Shown here in pieces: positions 20,401 to 28,188 of a stretch of DNA of 64,000 nucleotides; the stretch's first letter is position 1, and every line of letters begins with the position of its first letter. A program made the translations under genes and the position numbers. Under the pieces are notes generated by a model. That model did not search any database. It saw only the letters and a program-made list of their open reading frames with translations, and had not been told where the DNA came from. Source of the stretch: PLanc-01 sp034678485 (lineage in GTDB: Bacteria; Planctomycetota; Phycisphaerae; Sedimentisphaerales; Anaerobacaceae). The stretch is from NCBI GenBank assembly GCA_034678485.1, contig JAXDBU010000194.1, positions 35,331 through 99,330 of the forward strand, read 5' to 3'.

Positions 20401-22302
20401 CTCTGGCTGGCCCTCGCGGAGAATCTGCTGAAGGACCTGCCCGACAATCCGACGGTCAACGCCCTGACTTGCCTAGCTCGCATGGGCGCAGGCCGGACGG
20501 ATCAGGCCGCGGTCCTGGTCAGTGCCGTGATCGATCCCTGGCTGGAAAATGACGAACTCGCCCATACGGACACCAGAATGCTTCAGAAGGTGCTCCAGGC
20601 CCTGCCCTCGGAGACCTTGGACGCCCTGCTGGACGATGTCCACACGGTGCAGGAGGTCATGGGATCAACCGCCCAGGGGCATCTGCTCGAGGCCATGATC
20701 CACGAGCGCCGAGGGCGCCGTGCCATGGCTCGCGCCTCCATGGAGCAGGCGTATACGATGCAGCCGGACAAGATCGCCCGACAGATCAGGGCACTCTACT
20801 GCGATACCGGGCATTACCGCGACCTGGCCGATCTCATGGCCCGGCGCCTGTACGGCACCGGTCAGGGCAATTCAGTCCAGTGGATGACGCTCAGCGAGTT
20901 GTATCTTCAGTCCGGGCAGCTTGCCGAAGCGCTGCGCGCCACCGGCCAGGACACCATCGAGATCATTCGCAATCGCAGCTATCTTTTCCTGTATCATGCG
21001 GCCGGCGACACGGAGCACCTGCGACAGGCGCTGCGCAAGTTCTATGTGGACTGTCGCACGAAGCAGTTCTCCGGATTCCTGCGATGGCCCAAGCCGGACT
21101 CGCCGGGCGGAATTCTCGGCCTCGAGGCGCCCTCCTGGCCTTCCATCTGCGTCAGTGCCCTGCTGGGTCGGGAAGAGGGCATGTCCGAGGAGTTGCCCCG
21201 CTACTGGCGGGCCTTGCAGCCGGAAGATCGGGACATGGAGAACATGGCCGAGGGTCTGGCGACCGCCTATATCAAGAACGGCCAGGCCAAACAGGTCCTG
21301 GCCGACCTGGAGCGTCAGGAGCAGGACGGACTGGCCCAGATCCCGAAGACGCGGGCCCTGCGGCGGCATCTGATCACCCAAGCCACAACCTCGACGGCGC
21401 AGGAACGAATCGATGCGATGGTCCGTCAGACCAAGGCGACGGACTGGACCACCTGGCGTTGGATCGCCCATGCCTACACGGCCGCGGGACAATCCGAGAA
21501 GGCCCGACGCGCGTTTCAGTGGCTATGTCTGAACGAATGGCTCGCGCGACCCCAGTCCAGCGACTATCTGAAAACCCTGTCTGCTGACGTGGATGCCTGG
21601 TGCTCGTTGGACCCACAGGCAAGGGCTCTGCTGGAATCGGTCCTGGAGCCCAATCCCTTTGTCGCCTTCTCGCCCTCGGTTGAGGCAATGCGTCTGAACC
21701 GGCTCGTGCGCACCTGGCCGCAGCGGGATCTCACCGGCGAGGTCCAGGCTTTGGAATCCCGCTTCAACGGCCCGTGTCCGCTCGACGCCTCCGGCGCCGC
21801 GACTCTGCGCGAGGCGCTGATGACGTACCATCTGTGCCAGAACAACCTGGATCGCTACAGCGTACATCTGCACGCGATTCTGACGGACCTCGACGAGCTA
21901 TGCAATCCGGTCCACGTGGTCGATTTCGCACATTTGACTTCGGCTTGCGACGATCCCGAGCGAATCCAGCGTTTTCTAACCCACAGCGAAGCCCTCATCC
22001 GCTGGCTCCTCGATAGCGGCAGACTTCCAAGCTTTGCCGCGGTTCCCCAGTTGGCCCTGTTGGCGGTCGCCTATGACAAAAACAAAAAAGCCTCGTCAAA
22101 CGAGGCCGTTTTCAGTACAATGAGAGCGTTGCTGGCCGAGCCGTCGCAGACGGCGCTCTGGCTGGTGGATGCCTTGGATCGTTGCGGCAAGCAGTCCGAG
22201 GCCGAAGCATTGCTGGAACAATTGTCGCACGACGGACTGACGCCCCGATCAAGGGGCGTGATCCCGCGCGATCCAGATCCGTCAAGAAAGGACATGCCAT
22301 GA
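14422..22302 (+). CDS. Giant BatA/BatB-like vWA-vWA membrane protein fused to a very long TPR region
   Basis: The 2,626-residue product starts at an ATG overlapping the previous stop (TGATG) after a GGGGGAGA site. Two N-terminal membrane helices (residues 8-25 and 36-56) are followed by a first vWA domain (DLSSS at 72-76). A glutamine-amidotransferase-like segment comes next (about 310-395), then a second vWA domain with an intact MIDAS (DTSGSM at 415-420). A beta-rich region and two membrane helices lie near 805-850. Residues about 855 to 2,500 are almost entirely helical TPR-type repeats. Separate BatA/BatB and TPR BatC/BatE proteins usually supply these parts, so this is a fusion. A hairpin with an antisense T-tract lies inside the coding sequence at 22075-22111. 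The end overlaps the next start. Confidence 0.93.
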   Translation: MIHLQHPNVLWTLVLVLPILVLSYWRGAAAPGTRKRVLVILSLVGMTAVALALAGPYRVRVPRGDTTVFLVDLSSSVSDGQLDAAAGQVRARIAGLAPQTDWLAIGFAAYPILLPDGLGSLEAGGLTSLRQSRRVGDADFSEDTDLEAALLYARAQIKQQGRIVLLTDGLETRGQAEQAVFGLDSQGIALEIVPLEVQADREVILASLTAPSSVYQGQNASLTIKLESSVDGPVRIEATHVQTGQRRTLIENLNRGVQTQELPLDTRQADVTSYQVVLSSEQDTRSDNNERRLSVPILPKPVVAVLAADEASVATLERWLQDTARVARWTGDETLGQADLLIVADAGPDQLTDEHVARIREQLRRGMGLWVLPGPALIRNAMLSEGNALADLLPVKPLQYGKQSNPNTTVVFILDTSGSMTGARIQLAKEISRMAISHLNGHDKVGIVEFYGARRWAAPIQSAANRLDINRALNRLTAGGGTIILPALEEAHYALLNTSSTTKHIVVISDAGVESADYESVLRKISSDNIAVSTILVGPAAHTGFMADLSQWGRGAFFHAGDRFRLPDLNFKSVQNKSGAPEQQNDAPVTSVFAASMLSGITVGSLATPDSALAVSPRPAAQVLLTLGNGRPLLSLWQYALGQVAFWSVDLLGTDGPVRDDASGQSWADLVANQCRKLYRPRQPDWDLAWRIAHDRVSFTISSGRDVQPEHLQLALRSQGRDAEVLTPIRVDGRHWAAQARDLADGFYQATLSTTAGEALARAAFVIEPTPELSACRTDAALLQRVQAAAGQPALSEPTQRTRDLRVPALLVSLVCLLAHVIVRRLPHGWLRRLAPAAVWFVVLLPAASSRAAQDPNLAYVTSRLNGLSQTGTAHDPILALLCGDMTQVDNLHAVDFAGAMQRGYALYELGRHSDAYDVFREAMPLAQTEEDQKYVLAWFLLTAQKAGRLTEVEQALCSGDSLAPYEIKGLLLAYGLQGDLARAMALHDRVCDANDLSGDFKLQITREILNLAFIDGQSGETRSLLEEASAHTSDPGVGAALVKMHLLNGDRDLGRAELERLIGANTRPGDLLFLAQQAEQMAFYDLAIRAAGEVVAHHPDYAYEAGLFRVRLTIRRGQPEEAAALLHDITDQLPLNDKQLFEVAQVYEQLAHYSEAMTLYQGLYQRTEAQDVLMRVAWLHEKKQDLSVAYETWHTLWTQSDQEHLLYQIQPRLLDLAARTGQLANLAVELEETLETDGPSPKALGLLIDLYVSVGDSISAVELAKQYYGRDTVESLNQQQRIYLRCHEYGRCHRVLRRLLEVDPENTQSYLQQLAVIALERGNERDALAAAQAIAAAQGSHLVDAEYAAGVLAMMGRTAEAAQTYYKMVQDEPNNAELWLLWANTAQEAGQGDEAIRRLIQLLDETASDDVFTVAVDGLLNLDADRETLKTALASILLRLADDPRKIYFYRLAVDVLEDLTVAQPTPQDLLLLAAPHAPQRRAAFLREAQQLCARAPDVAGQLDLGVLLVTMDYQLPPQFYMDLGKQFLEQGRESMAQVLFRHDGLLNDHPLLGVEVADYYDRYGRFDKAATMIRECLCGVPDDLALLMRSASYEEVTGNLPLAFKQYRRLYELSLGAMSLESVPADKGDAVSRRRQQVNAGDRYSLMAMQGLLVTDNPQTPLRELCGQWAEKILAAIQDKASLSALLYQHWRDYDSLCAACGEVEQADRTAGRIMAACPHADLRPDLVQNRCTWGLYPKAWTWAKDLDRKRWPETLQSWTDVRDPNGPSRPAQVIDALIPAWVLGQEQETQRLLQRLAGSSRPDVSSVEQTEIDQSSLLIAHILGDPDRLRRLITRRIQEDASRPAGGRGSRVEALARTAWAVLSPTDRRWLVRELKTALGSQPELAHLLEIAGIYSGEQQYYRRERVNATYLAEVLRYTEPQQRWTVLADAVEAQPGPQRKLYLWSMLEEMDFEWTQAQTESFIKLFESQPPAQWRARIMKVPPDSPTPSLWLALAENLLKDLPDNPTVNALTCLARMGAGRTDQAAVLVSAVIDPWLENDELAHTDTRMLQKVLQALPSETLDALLDDVHTVQEVMGSTAQGHLLEAMIHERRGRRAMARASMEQAYTMQPDKIARQIRALYCDTGHYRDLADLMARRLYGTGQGNSVQWMTLSELYLQSGQLAEALRATGQDTIEIIRNRSYLFLYHAAGDTEHLRQALRKFYVDCRTKQFSGFLRWPKPDSPGGILGLEAPSWPSICVSALLGREEGMSEELPRYWRALQPEDRDMENMAEGLATAYIKNGQAKQVLADLERQEQDGLAQIPKTRALRRHLITQATTSTAQERIDAMVRQTKATDWTTWRWIAHAYTAAGQSEKARRAFQWLCLNEWLARPQSSDYLKTLSADVDAWCSLDPQARALLESVLEPNPFVAFSPSVEAMRLNRLVRTWPQRDLTGEVQALESRFNGPCPLDASGAATLREALMTYHLCQNNLDRYSVHLHAILTDLDELCNPVHVVDFAHLTSACDDPERIQRFLTHSEALIRWLLDSGRLPSFAAVPQLALLAVAYDKNKKASSNEAVFSTMRALLAEPSQTALWLVDALDRCGKQSEAEALLEQLSHDGLTPRSRGVIPRDPDPSRKDMP
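22075..22111 (-). terminator. Intrinsic-terminator-like hairpin inside the giant TPR gene, antisense orientation
   Basis: A six-base-pair stem, GCCTCG (22090-22095) and CGAGGC (22101-22106), encloses the loop TCAAA. Read on the minus strand it is followed by TTTTTTGTTTTTG, a textbook rho-independent terminator. On the plus strand only CGTTTTC follows. It encodes an ordinary-looking Lys/Asn/Ser stretch (about residues 2551-2562), so it may be accidental. Confidence 0.5.
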
Positions 22303-23174
22303 GAACACTGGTGCTCGTTGCCTTGACAATCGGTGTGGGGATCGGCTTGGCCCAGGCGGCGGACGTCCCTGCGGAGAACCCCAACGATCCAAACGCGCTG
22401 GCCTTGGAACAGAAGGTCAGGCAGTATATCGAGACAGATCAGGACTACCAGGCCGCAGTAACCGCCTATGCCCAGGCGGCCCGCGCCAATCCGACGGTCC
22501 AGTACTACCGGGACCAGTTCGCCATGCTCCGCAGCGTCTCCAAGATGCAGGCGGCCCTGCCCAAGGAATCACTGCCGGAGAAGTGGAGGGCCTACGCGGA
22601 AGCCGTGCGGGCCTACCACTACAGCAAGGGCTATTACCAGGCCGCCCTGAAAGTGGACCAGGCGGCCCAGGTAAAGTTCAACGAACCATCCTTCGCCATC
22701 CGCAAGATCGAGACACTCCTGCTCGTCGGGCAGGATGCACAAGCCCAGTCGGCGGTTCAGGCTTTAGCCCAGGCATCCGCGGACGCGGTGCCGACCCGAT
22801 GGCAGACTCTCCGACCGGTCGTCCTGGCTCATACAGGCCAGGCAGATCAGGCGCTGGCCGCAGTAGCGGATCTCAAGATCGACGCCAAGACAAACCCGGC
22901 GAGCCTCTTCGACCTGGCTCGCGTCTACAAGGCGGCCAAGAAGGTGGAGGAGGCCCTCGACTGTTTGCGCTTGTTCCTCGAGCATACCGTCCCCACCGAA
23001 ATGGCCACGAGCAAGAACATGATCTCCCTGTGCGCGGACTTCCGCGACCTTCAGGACCAGGAGGCATTCAAAACCGTGTTGGCCACGCAGAGCAAGGTCG
23101 CCCAGTCCGACTGCTCCGGCGGCTCCAGTTGCAGCACCTGTGCGCTCAAGGGCAAATGCTCGTCGAGCAAATGA
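22299..23174 (+). CDS. Exported TPR-like protein with Cys-rich C-terminal tail
   Basis: This 291-residue protein has a signal peptide (MRTLVLVALTIGVGIGLAQAA) and helical TPR-like repeats. Its tail contains five cysteines (CSGGSSCSTCALKGKC). The CxxCxLxxxC pattern resembles small Cys-rich metal or Fe-S proteins such as the FeoB-associated type. The ATG overlaps the stop of the giant gene (ATGA) and follows AAGAAAGGA, so translation is coupled. A polyferredoxin gene follows within 25 bases. The tail may therefore bind metal or act in redox transfer with it, which is inference from context. Confidence 0.9.
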   Translation: MRTLVLVALTIGVGIGLAQAADVPAENPNDPNALALEQKVRQYIETDQDYQAAVTAYAQAARANPTVQYYRDQFAMLRSVSKMQAALPKESLPEKWRAYAEAVRAYHYSKGYYQAALKVDQAAQVKFNEPSFAIRKIETLLLVGQDAQAQSAVQALAQASADAVPTRWQTLRPVVLAHTGQADQALAAVADLKIDAKTNPASLFDLARVYKAAKKVEEALDCLRLFLEHTVPTEMATSKNMISLCADFRDLQDQEAFKTVLATQSKVAQSDCSGGSSCSTCALKGKCSSSK

Positions 23175-23197
23175 TCTCGCCCGCCTCAGGATGGTGA

Positions 23198-24382
23198 GTG
23201 GCCAACGTGAGAACGACACGACATATCCTCCAGGGCCTGTTCCTCGCTCTGATCCTGATGGGTGTCTTCGTCTTCAAGAAGAACCTGGAGGTGTGGTGCC
23301 CCTTCGGCGGCGTCGAGTGCCTGTCCCTGTACATTCACGACGGCAAGATGCTCTGTGCCCTCGGCGCCTCCAACTTCTTCATCCTCGCGGCCATTCTGCT
23401 GCTGACCCTGGTATTCAAGCGGGTCTTCTGCGGATACATCTGTCCGCTGGGGACTTTGGCTGAGGGGATGCGATATCTCGCGAAGAAGTGCGGCATCAAG
23501 CCCGTCGAACTGCCGGTCGCTGTAGATCGCGTGCTGTCTGTGCTCAAATACGTGATCCTCGCGGGCCTGCTCTGGGGCACGTTCAAGGCAACAGAGCTGA
23601 TCTTCCGTCATGGGGACCCCTGCTTCGCCATGATCGGTTCAGGCACGAATGAAGAAGTGCCCTGGACCGCATTCGTCGTTCTGGGAGCCCTCGTCGTCGC
23701 GTCCCTGTTCGTATCCATGCCGTTCTGCCGCTGGTTCTGCCCTCTGGCGGCGGTTCTGAACGTGGTCTCCCGCGCGGGTCTGACCCGCATTCACCGTGAC
23801 ACGACCACCTGTATTGACTGCGGACGTTGCTCCCGCGCCTGTCCGATGCACATCGAGGTGGCCAAACGCCCGAGCATAACGGAAGCTCGATGCCTCGCTT
23901 GTGGAGAATGCCTGCTGGCCTGCCCGGTCAGCCAAACCCTGACTTGGCGTTTCCTGGGCCGTCATCCGATCAAGCACCCCGCCCGTTGGATCGCAGTGGC
24001 CATTGTCCTGTGCCTCGCGGGGGCGGTGACGGCCGGTCGGATCGTCCCGCTGCCCACGTTCATCAACGCACGAGACGTAGAACGTCCTCCTGTCGTCGCG
24101 GAGCATCGTCTGAGGGTCGAGGGCGTCGCGTGCAGCGGTTCCGCGAGACAGTTGGTTTTCTTCCTGGATCGCGATGACGAGTATGCCGTACCCGGCTATC
24201 TCAAGGTCCTTACGTCGCCCGGCCCCGGCTACGTGGAGGTCCGTCTGCAATACGATCCCAGTCAAACCGACCCGAATGCCCTTGTGGACGCCCTCGTCGA
24301 GCCCTACTACCACGCCGCCGAGAGCCGCTGGCGTCCCTCCCCGTTCCGAGTCGAAGGGTACGATCCGTTGACGCGATTCTGA
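23198..24382 (+). CDS. Membrane polyferredoxin (NapH/NosR/CcoG-like) with C-terminal HMA-like domain
   Basis: This 394-residue protein starts at GTG. It has about five membrane helices, with cysteine motifs CGYICPLG and CRWFCPLA typical of the NapH/NosR/CcoG family. Two 4Fe-4S ferredoxin motifs follow (CIDCGRCSRACPM from about residue 205, and CLACGECLLACPV). The last 90 residues after a further helix resemble a ferredoxin-like heavy-metal-associated fold, but with a single cysteine (GVACSG) in place of CxxC. Such proteins pass electrons across the membrane or assist metal-centre maturation. It closes the Bat-like operon, an unusual place for a polyferredoxin. The ribosome binding site is weak. 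Confidence 0.9.
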   Translation: MANVRTTRHILQGLFLALILMGVFVFKKNLEVWCPFGGVECLSLYIHDGKMLCALGASNFFILAAILLLTLVFKRVFCGYICPLGTLAEGMRYLAKKCGIKPVELPVAVDRVLSVLKYVILAGLLWGTFKATELIFRHGDPCFAMIGSGTNEEVPWTAFVVLGALVVASLFVSMPFCRWFCPLAAVLNVVSRAGLTRIHRDTTTCIDCGRCSRACPMHIEVAKRPSITEARCLACGECLLACPVSQTLTWRFLGRHPIKHPARWIAVAIVLCLAGAVTAGRIVPLPTFINARDVERPPVVAEHRLRVEGVACSGSARQLVFFLDRDDEYAVPGYLKVLTSPGPGYVEVRLQYDPSQTDPNALVDALVEPYYHAAESRWRPSPFRVEGYDPLTRF

Positions 24383-24434
24383 CCCACCGATCGTGCGACA
24401 CCGCCGGCTTTTGCGTATCTGCGGCGTGCCGAAA

Positions 24435-24481
24435 CGCGACAGGCGACCGCGGGTCTTTCACCCACTGTCGCCTGTGTCGCG
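24435..24481. terminator. Strong hairpin between convergent genes
   Basis: CGCGACAGGCGAC (24435-24447) pairs with GTCGCCTGTGTCGCG (24467-24481) apart from a two-base bulge. It lies between the polyferredoxin gene and the end of dnaK, which converge. No T-tract follows on either strand, so it may act as a transcript-end stabiliser or a bidirectional terminator. Confidence 0.55.
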
Positions 24482-24501
24482 GTTATCGATAACGACGCCG
24501 G

Positions 24502-26436
24502 TCACTTGGCTTCGAACTCGGCGTCGATGACGTCGCCGCCGTCGCCCTTGCGTTTGACGTCGGCTTCCCCGGGGCCGGGAGCGCCCTGCGGCTGGGCCTG
24601 AGCCTGCCCTGCGGAGGCCGCCTGTTTCTTGGCCGCCTCTTCGTACAGGGCCTTGCCCAGCTCCTGGCTCGTCTCCTGGAGGTTGTCGATCGCTCTGCGG
24701 ATCGCGGAACCATCTTCGCCTTTGACCGCTTCCTTCAGGTTGTTGACCGCGCTCTCGATCCTGCCTCGTGTCTCGCTGGAGACCTTGGCGCCGTGCTCCT
24801 TGAGCGTCTTCTCGGTCGAGTAGACCAACTGGTCCGCCTGGTTCTTCAGGTCGATCACCTGCCGGCGTTTCTTGTCCTCCTCCGCGTGCGCCTCGGCGTC
24901 GCGGGTCATCTTCTTGATCTCCTCGTCGGACAACCCGGAGCTGGATTTGATCTCGATAGACTGCTGCTTGCCGGTACCCAGGTCCTTGGCGGAGACGTGC
25001 AAGATGCCGTTGGCGTCGATGTCGAAGGCGACCTCGATCTGCGGCATCCCGCGAGGCGCCGGCGGGATGTCCGTGAGCTGGAACCGACCCAGCGTGCGGT
25101 TGTCCCGGGCGAACTCCCGTTCACCCTGCAGGACATGGATGTCAACCGTCGTCTGGCTGTCCGCCGCGGTCGAGAAGACCTCCTTCTTGCTGGTCGGGAT
25201 CGTCGTGTTGCGGTCGATCAGCTTGGTCATGACGCCGCCGAGGGTCTCGACCCCCAGCGACAGCGGAGTCACGTCGAGCAGCAGGATGTCCTTGACGCCG
25301 GCATCGCCCATGAGCACGGCGCCCTGGATCGCGGCACCCAGCGCGACGACCTCGTCGGGGTTGAGACTCTTGTTGACTTCCTTGTTGAAGATCTCCTTGG
25401 CGATCTGCTGGACCTTCGGGCTTCTCGTGGAGCCGCCGACCATCAGGACCTCCGCGATGTCCTCGGGACGCAGCTTGGCGTCCTGCAGCGCCCGCAGGCA
25501 CGGGGTCTTCAGGCGCTCCAAGACCGGATCGCACAGCGACTCGAACTTGCTTCGCGTGATCGAGATCTGCAGGTGCTTGGGCCCGGAGGCGTCCGCCGTG
25601 ATGAACGGCAGGTTCACCGTCGTCTCGAGCTGCGAGCTGAGCTCGATCTTGGCCTTCTCCGCGGCCTCCTTGAGTCGCTGGTGCGCCATCGGGTCGTGAC
25701 GCAGGTCGATACCCTCGGTCTTCTTGAACTCGTCCGCGAGGTAGTTGATGAGCACCGCGTCGAGGTCGTCGCCCCCGAGGTGGGTGTCGCCGTTGGTGCT
25801 GAGGACCTCGAACACGTTGTCGCCGATGTCGAGGATGGAGATATCGAAGGTGCCGCCGCCGAAGTCGAAGACAGCTACCTTTTCGTTCTTCTTCTTTTCC
25901 AGGCCGTAGGCCAGCGCCGCCGCGGTCGGCTCGTTGATGATTCGCTCGACCTTCAATCCCGCAATCGTGCCGGCGTCCTTCGTCGCCTGGCGCTGCGCGT
26001 CGTTGAAGTAGGCGGGCACCGTGATGACCGCCCGGTCCACCTTCTCGCCCAAGTAGGTTTCCGCGGTCTTCTTGAGGTCCTGGAGTATCATCGCGGAGAT
26101 CTCCGGCGGGGTGTATTCCTTGCCGCGGACGTTCACCTTGACCAAGTCGCCCGATCCGCCGATGACCTTATACGGGACGAGCTTCTCCTCCGCGGCCACC
26201 TCGCTGTGTCGGCGCCCCATGAATCGCTTGATCGAGAAGATCGTGTTCTCCGGGTTGGTCACCTGCTGGTGCTTGGCGATCTGGCCCACGAGGATCTCGC
26301 CTTTGTCCGTGAAGCCAACGACCGAGGGGGTCAGTCGCCCGCCGGATGCGTTGATCAACACCTTCGGAGCCGAGCCCTCCATCACGGCCACAACGGACAG
26401 CGTTGTTCCCAAGTCTATTCCGATGATCTTGCTCAT
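24502..26436 (-). CDS. dnaK: Molecular chaperone DnaK (Hsp70)
   Basis: This 644-residue Hsp70 is of typical length. The nucleotide-binding domain starts with GIDLGTT (residues 6-12) and contains VPAYFNDAQRQATKDAG, DFGGGTFDIS and the MVGGSTR segment. The substrate-binding domain contains DVTPLSLGVETLGG, and the protein ends with the conserved VIDAEFEAK tail. It refolds client proteins with DnaJ and GrpE, neither of which lies nearby. The start 26436 is chosen because MSKIIGIDLG matches the family start and follows GAAAGG; an in-frame extension to 26508 is not supported. Position 13 is Leu where most DnaK have Asn (GTTNS), a minor oddity. No CIRCE-like inverted repeat was seen upstream. Confidence 0.98.
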   Translation of the reverse strand: MSKIIGIDLGTTLSVVAVMEGSAPKVLINASGGRLTPSVVGFTDKGEILVGQIAKHQQVTNPENTIFSIKRFMGRRHSEVAAEEKLVPYKVIGGSGDLVKVNVRGKEYTPPEISAMILQDLKKTAETYLGEKVDRAVITVPAYFNDAQRQATKDAGTIAGLKVERIINEPTAAALAYGLEKKKNEKVAVFDFGGGTFDISILDIGDNVFEVLSTNGDTHLGGDDLDAVLINYLADEFKKTEGIDLRHDPMAHQRLKEAAEKAKIELSSQLETTVNLPFITADASGPKHLQISITRSKFESLCDPVLERLKTPCLRALQDAKLRPEDIAEVLMVGGSTRSPKVQQIAKEIFNKEVNKSLNPDEVVALGAAIQGAVLMGDAGVKDILLLDVTPLSLGVETLGGVMTKLIDRNTTIPTSKKEVFSTAADSQTTVDIHVLQGEREFARDNRTLGRFQLTDIPPAPRGMPQIEVAFDIDANGILHVSAKDLGTGKQQSIEIKSSSGLSDEEIKKMTRDAEAHAEEDKKRRQVIDLKNQADQLVYSTEKTLKEHGAKVSSETRGRIESAVNNLKEAVKGEDGSAIRRAIDNLQETSQELGKALYEEAAKKQAASAGQAQAQPQGAPGPGEADVKRKGDGGDVIDAEFEAK

Positions 26437-26774
26437 GTTGAATGTCCTTTCTTTGCCCTGCCACGGGTACCCGACGACTATCTTCCACCGATCGCCGCGG
26501 TCCGCCAATCGCCCACAGAATCACGCATCTCAGGATTCGTGCAAAACCCGTGCCAGCCGACCGGAGCTGTTCCACCGAAACATAAGTGCTTTTTTCGTAG
26601 TCATTTACGTTCTCCCAGCGCCTGGGATCGGGGATACTCAGGTCGGGATGGAGACACGTTTGCCGGCTCGCCGTGCCATTTTGGCAGGATACACGGTTTT
26701 CCGTCGGTTCTCGTTCAACTCGTGCCGCAATTTGGCCGAACACACTGACGTGAAAAGCTTTGCGGATGGTTCTA
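26437..26774. other. Divergent intergenic region between dnaK and the PilZ gene
   Basis: These 338 bases must hold the promoters of dnaK (minus) and the PilZ gene (plus). No consensus -35/-10 pair, CIRCE element, RNA gene or repeat was recognised. Confidence 0.4.
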
Positions 26775-27149
26775 ATGCAAAACACGAACAACCGATATGA
26801 ACAAAGGCTCACATACCGCTGGCCGGTCTGGTTCGGTCAAGACATTACGCAGACGGTTCATCCTGGGCTGATGGTGAATGTCTCCAGCACTGGAATGGCC
26901 TTTACGACGCACCGCGCCGATCGCTCGCTCCTCCAGGCGGGCCAGCAAATCACCGTCCGGTTCAGCCTGCCGCGATTCGACGAGCGGGACCCGACGGCCA
27001 CGGTAGGAGTCACACGGACCGGACGAATCCGCTGGGTGACCGCCGTCGGCGGCGGCCACAAGATCGGCTTCGAGTTCGACAACCCGCTCTCGCTCAAACC
27101 CGCCGAACAAGCGGCTTTGGCCGCCTCCCATGCCGACCCGACCTTGTAG
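26775..27149 (+). CDS. PilZ domain protein (putative c-di-GMP receptor)
   Basis: This 124-residue single-domain protein has the two PilZ hallmarks: an N-terminal RxxxR-type motif (RLTYR) and NVSSTGMAF, corresponding to (D/N)xSxxG. It also has the usual strand order and a GHKIGFEF segment. PilZ domains bind cyclic di-GMP and regulate motility, secretion or polysaccharide synthesis. ATG 26775 is chosen; upstream in-frame ATG 26766 and TTG 26760 are possible. It stands alone between dnaK and a pseudopilin gene. Confidence 0.85.
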   Translation: MQNTNNRYEQRLTYRWPVWFGQDITQTVHPGLMVNVSSTGMAFTTHRADRSLLQAGQQITVRFSLPRFDERDPTATVGVTRTGRIRWVTAVGGGHKIGFEFDNPLSLKPAEQAALAASHADPTL

Positions 27150-27353
27150 GGCATGCATCGAGCAAGTCGGGGAGTCCATCCCATCCCAAGACACTGCCTC
27201 TTGACTTCCTGCCCCCAATCAACCATAATCACGCCAGGAGTGAACGTAATCCACTGCGCTCTGCGGCCCGGGGCCGCAGGCTCGCGCACGGTTGCCCCGC
27301 GAGGAATGAGAGGCAACGCAAATGGCCGCTCTGTGATTGAGGATGTCGACACA

Positions 27354-28154
27354 ATGCACCCGCGACCTTCAATTCGCTCCGGCGGCTTCACGCTTGTCGA
27401 ACTGCTGGTGGTCATCGGGGTCATCGCCGTCCTGATCGCCGTACTGCTCCCGGCCCTATCCAGAGCAAAGGGTCTCGCCCAGAGCGTTGTGTGCCTGAAC
27501 CATCTCAAGCAGCTCCAGACCTGCTGGCTGATGTACGCCAACGATCATGACGGCACGCTGCCGCCCAACCTGTCGGTCTACAACCTGTCCACCGGCCAGC
27601 CGATCGCCGGGCTGGATCTGAAGATGACCTGGTGCGCCGGCAACGTTCAGAAGGATCTCGACACGACCAACATCGAGAACGGGTACCTGTTCCCCTACAA
27701 CCGCTCGACCGCGATCTATCATTGCCCGGCGGACAAGGCCCGCGTGCCCGGCTCGAACGTGCGCCACACGCGCAGCTACAACATGAGCCAGTCCGTCACC
27801 GGCATCGGCTTCGGCAGCGTCCTGGACAACATCCCGACCTTTCAGAAGCTCACGCAAATCAGAAAGCCCGAACCCGCCAATCTGTTCGTTTTCATCGGCG
27901 TGCACGAAGACGGAATCGCGGACTCGCTCTTTGGCATGCCGCTGCCCGGAGACTCCTATGACGGCATCTGGTTCGATTTGCCCGCGGGCCGCCACAACGA
28001 CGGAGGCAATCTCTCCTTCGCCGACGGACACGTCGAGCACTGGAAATGGGCGGTGCCGAAGATCTTCCGCTCCCTGGGGCAAGAGGTCCAGCCTGAGGAA
28101 GAACGGCGCGACTACGACCGGGTCCGCGACCACATGCGAAAGACGATGAAGTGA
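27354..28154 (+). CDS. Prepilin-type N-methylation (pseudopilin-like) protein
   Basis: This 266-residue protein carries the pilin motif GGFTLVELLVVIGVIAVL after a short basic leader. Next come the HLKQLQTCWLMYANDHDGTLP segment typical of planctomycete G-like pseudopilins, and an HNDGGNLSFADGHVEHWKW motif (H-x-n-DGH class) near the C-terminus. ATG 27354 gives a normal leader length. An upstream ATG at 27306 also has a GAGGA-like site and cannot be excluded. It is probably membrane-anchored and processed by a prepilin peptidase. It is a paralogue of the protein starting at 6544. Confidence 0.88.
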   Translation: MHPRPSIRSGGFTLVELLVVIGVIAVLIAVLLPALSRAKGLAQSVVCLNHLKQLQTCWLMYANDHDGTLPPNLSVYNLSTGQPIAGLDLKMTWCAGNVQKDLDTTNIENGYLFPYNRSTAIYHCPADKARVPGSNVRHTRSYNMSQSVTGIGFGSVLDNIPTFQKLTQIRKPEPANLFVFIGVHEDGIADSLFGMPLPGDSYDGIWFDLPAGRHNDGGNLSFADGHVEHWKWAVPKIFRSLGQEVQPEEERRDYDRVRDHMRKTMK

Positions 28155-28188
28155 AAGGCCCGCCCGATCCTTTTCGCCATCGTGAGTA

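Noticed and set aside
24793..26748. 651-codon open frame antisense to dnaK
   Set aside because: dnaK genes of GC-rich bacteria commonly leave a long open antisense frame. The product is Leu/Arg/Asp-rich low-complexity sequence without a ribosome site or family motif.
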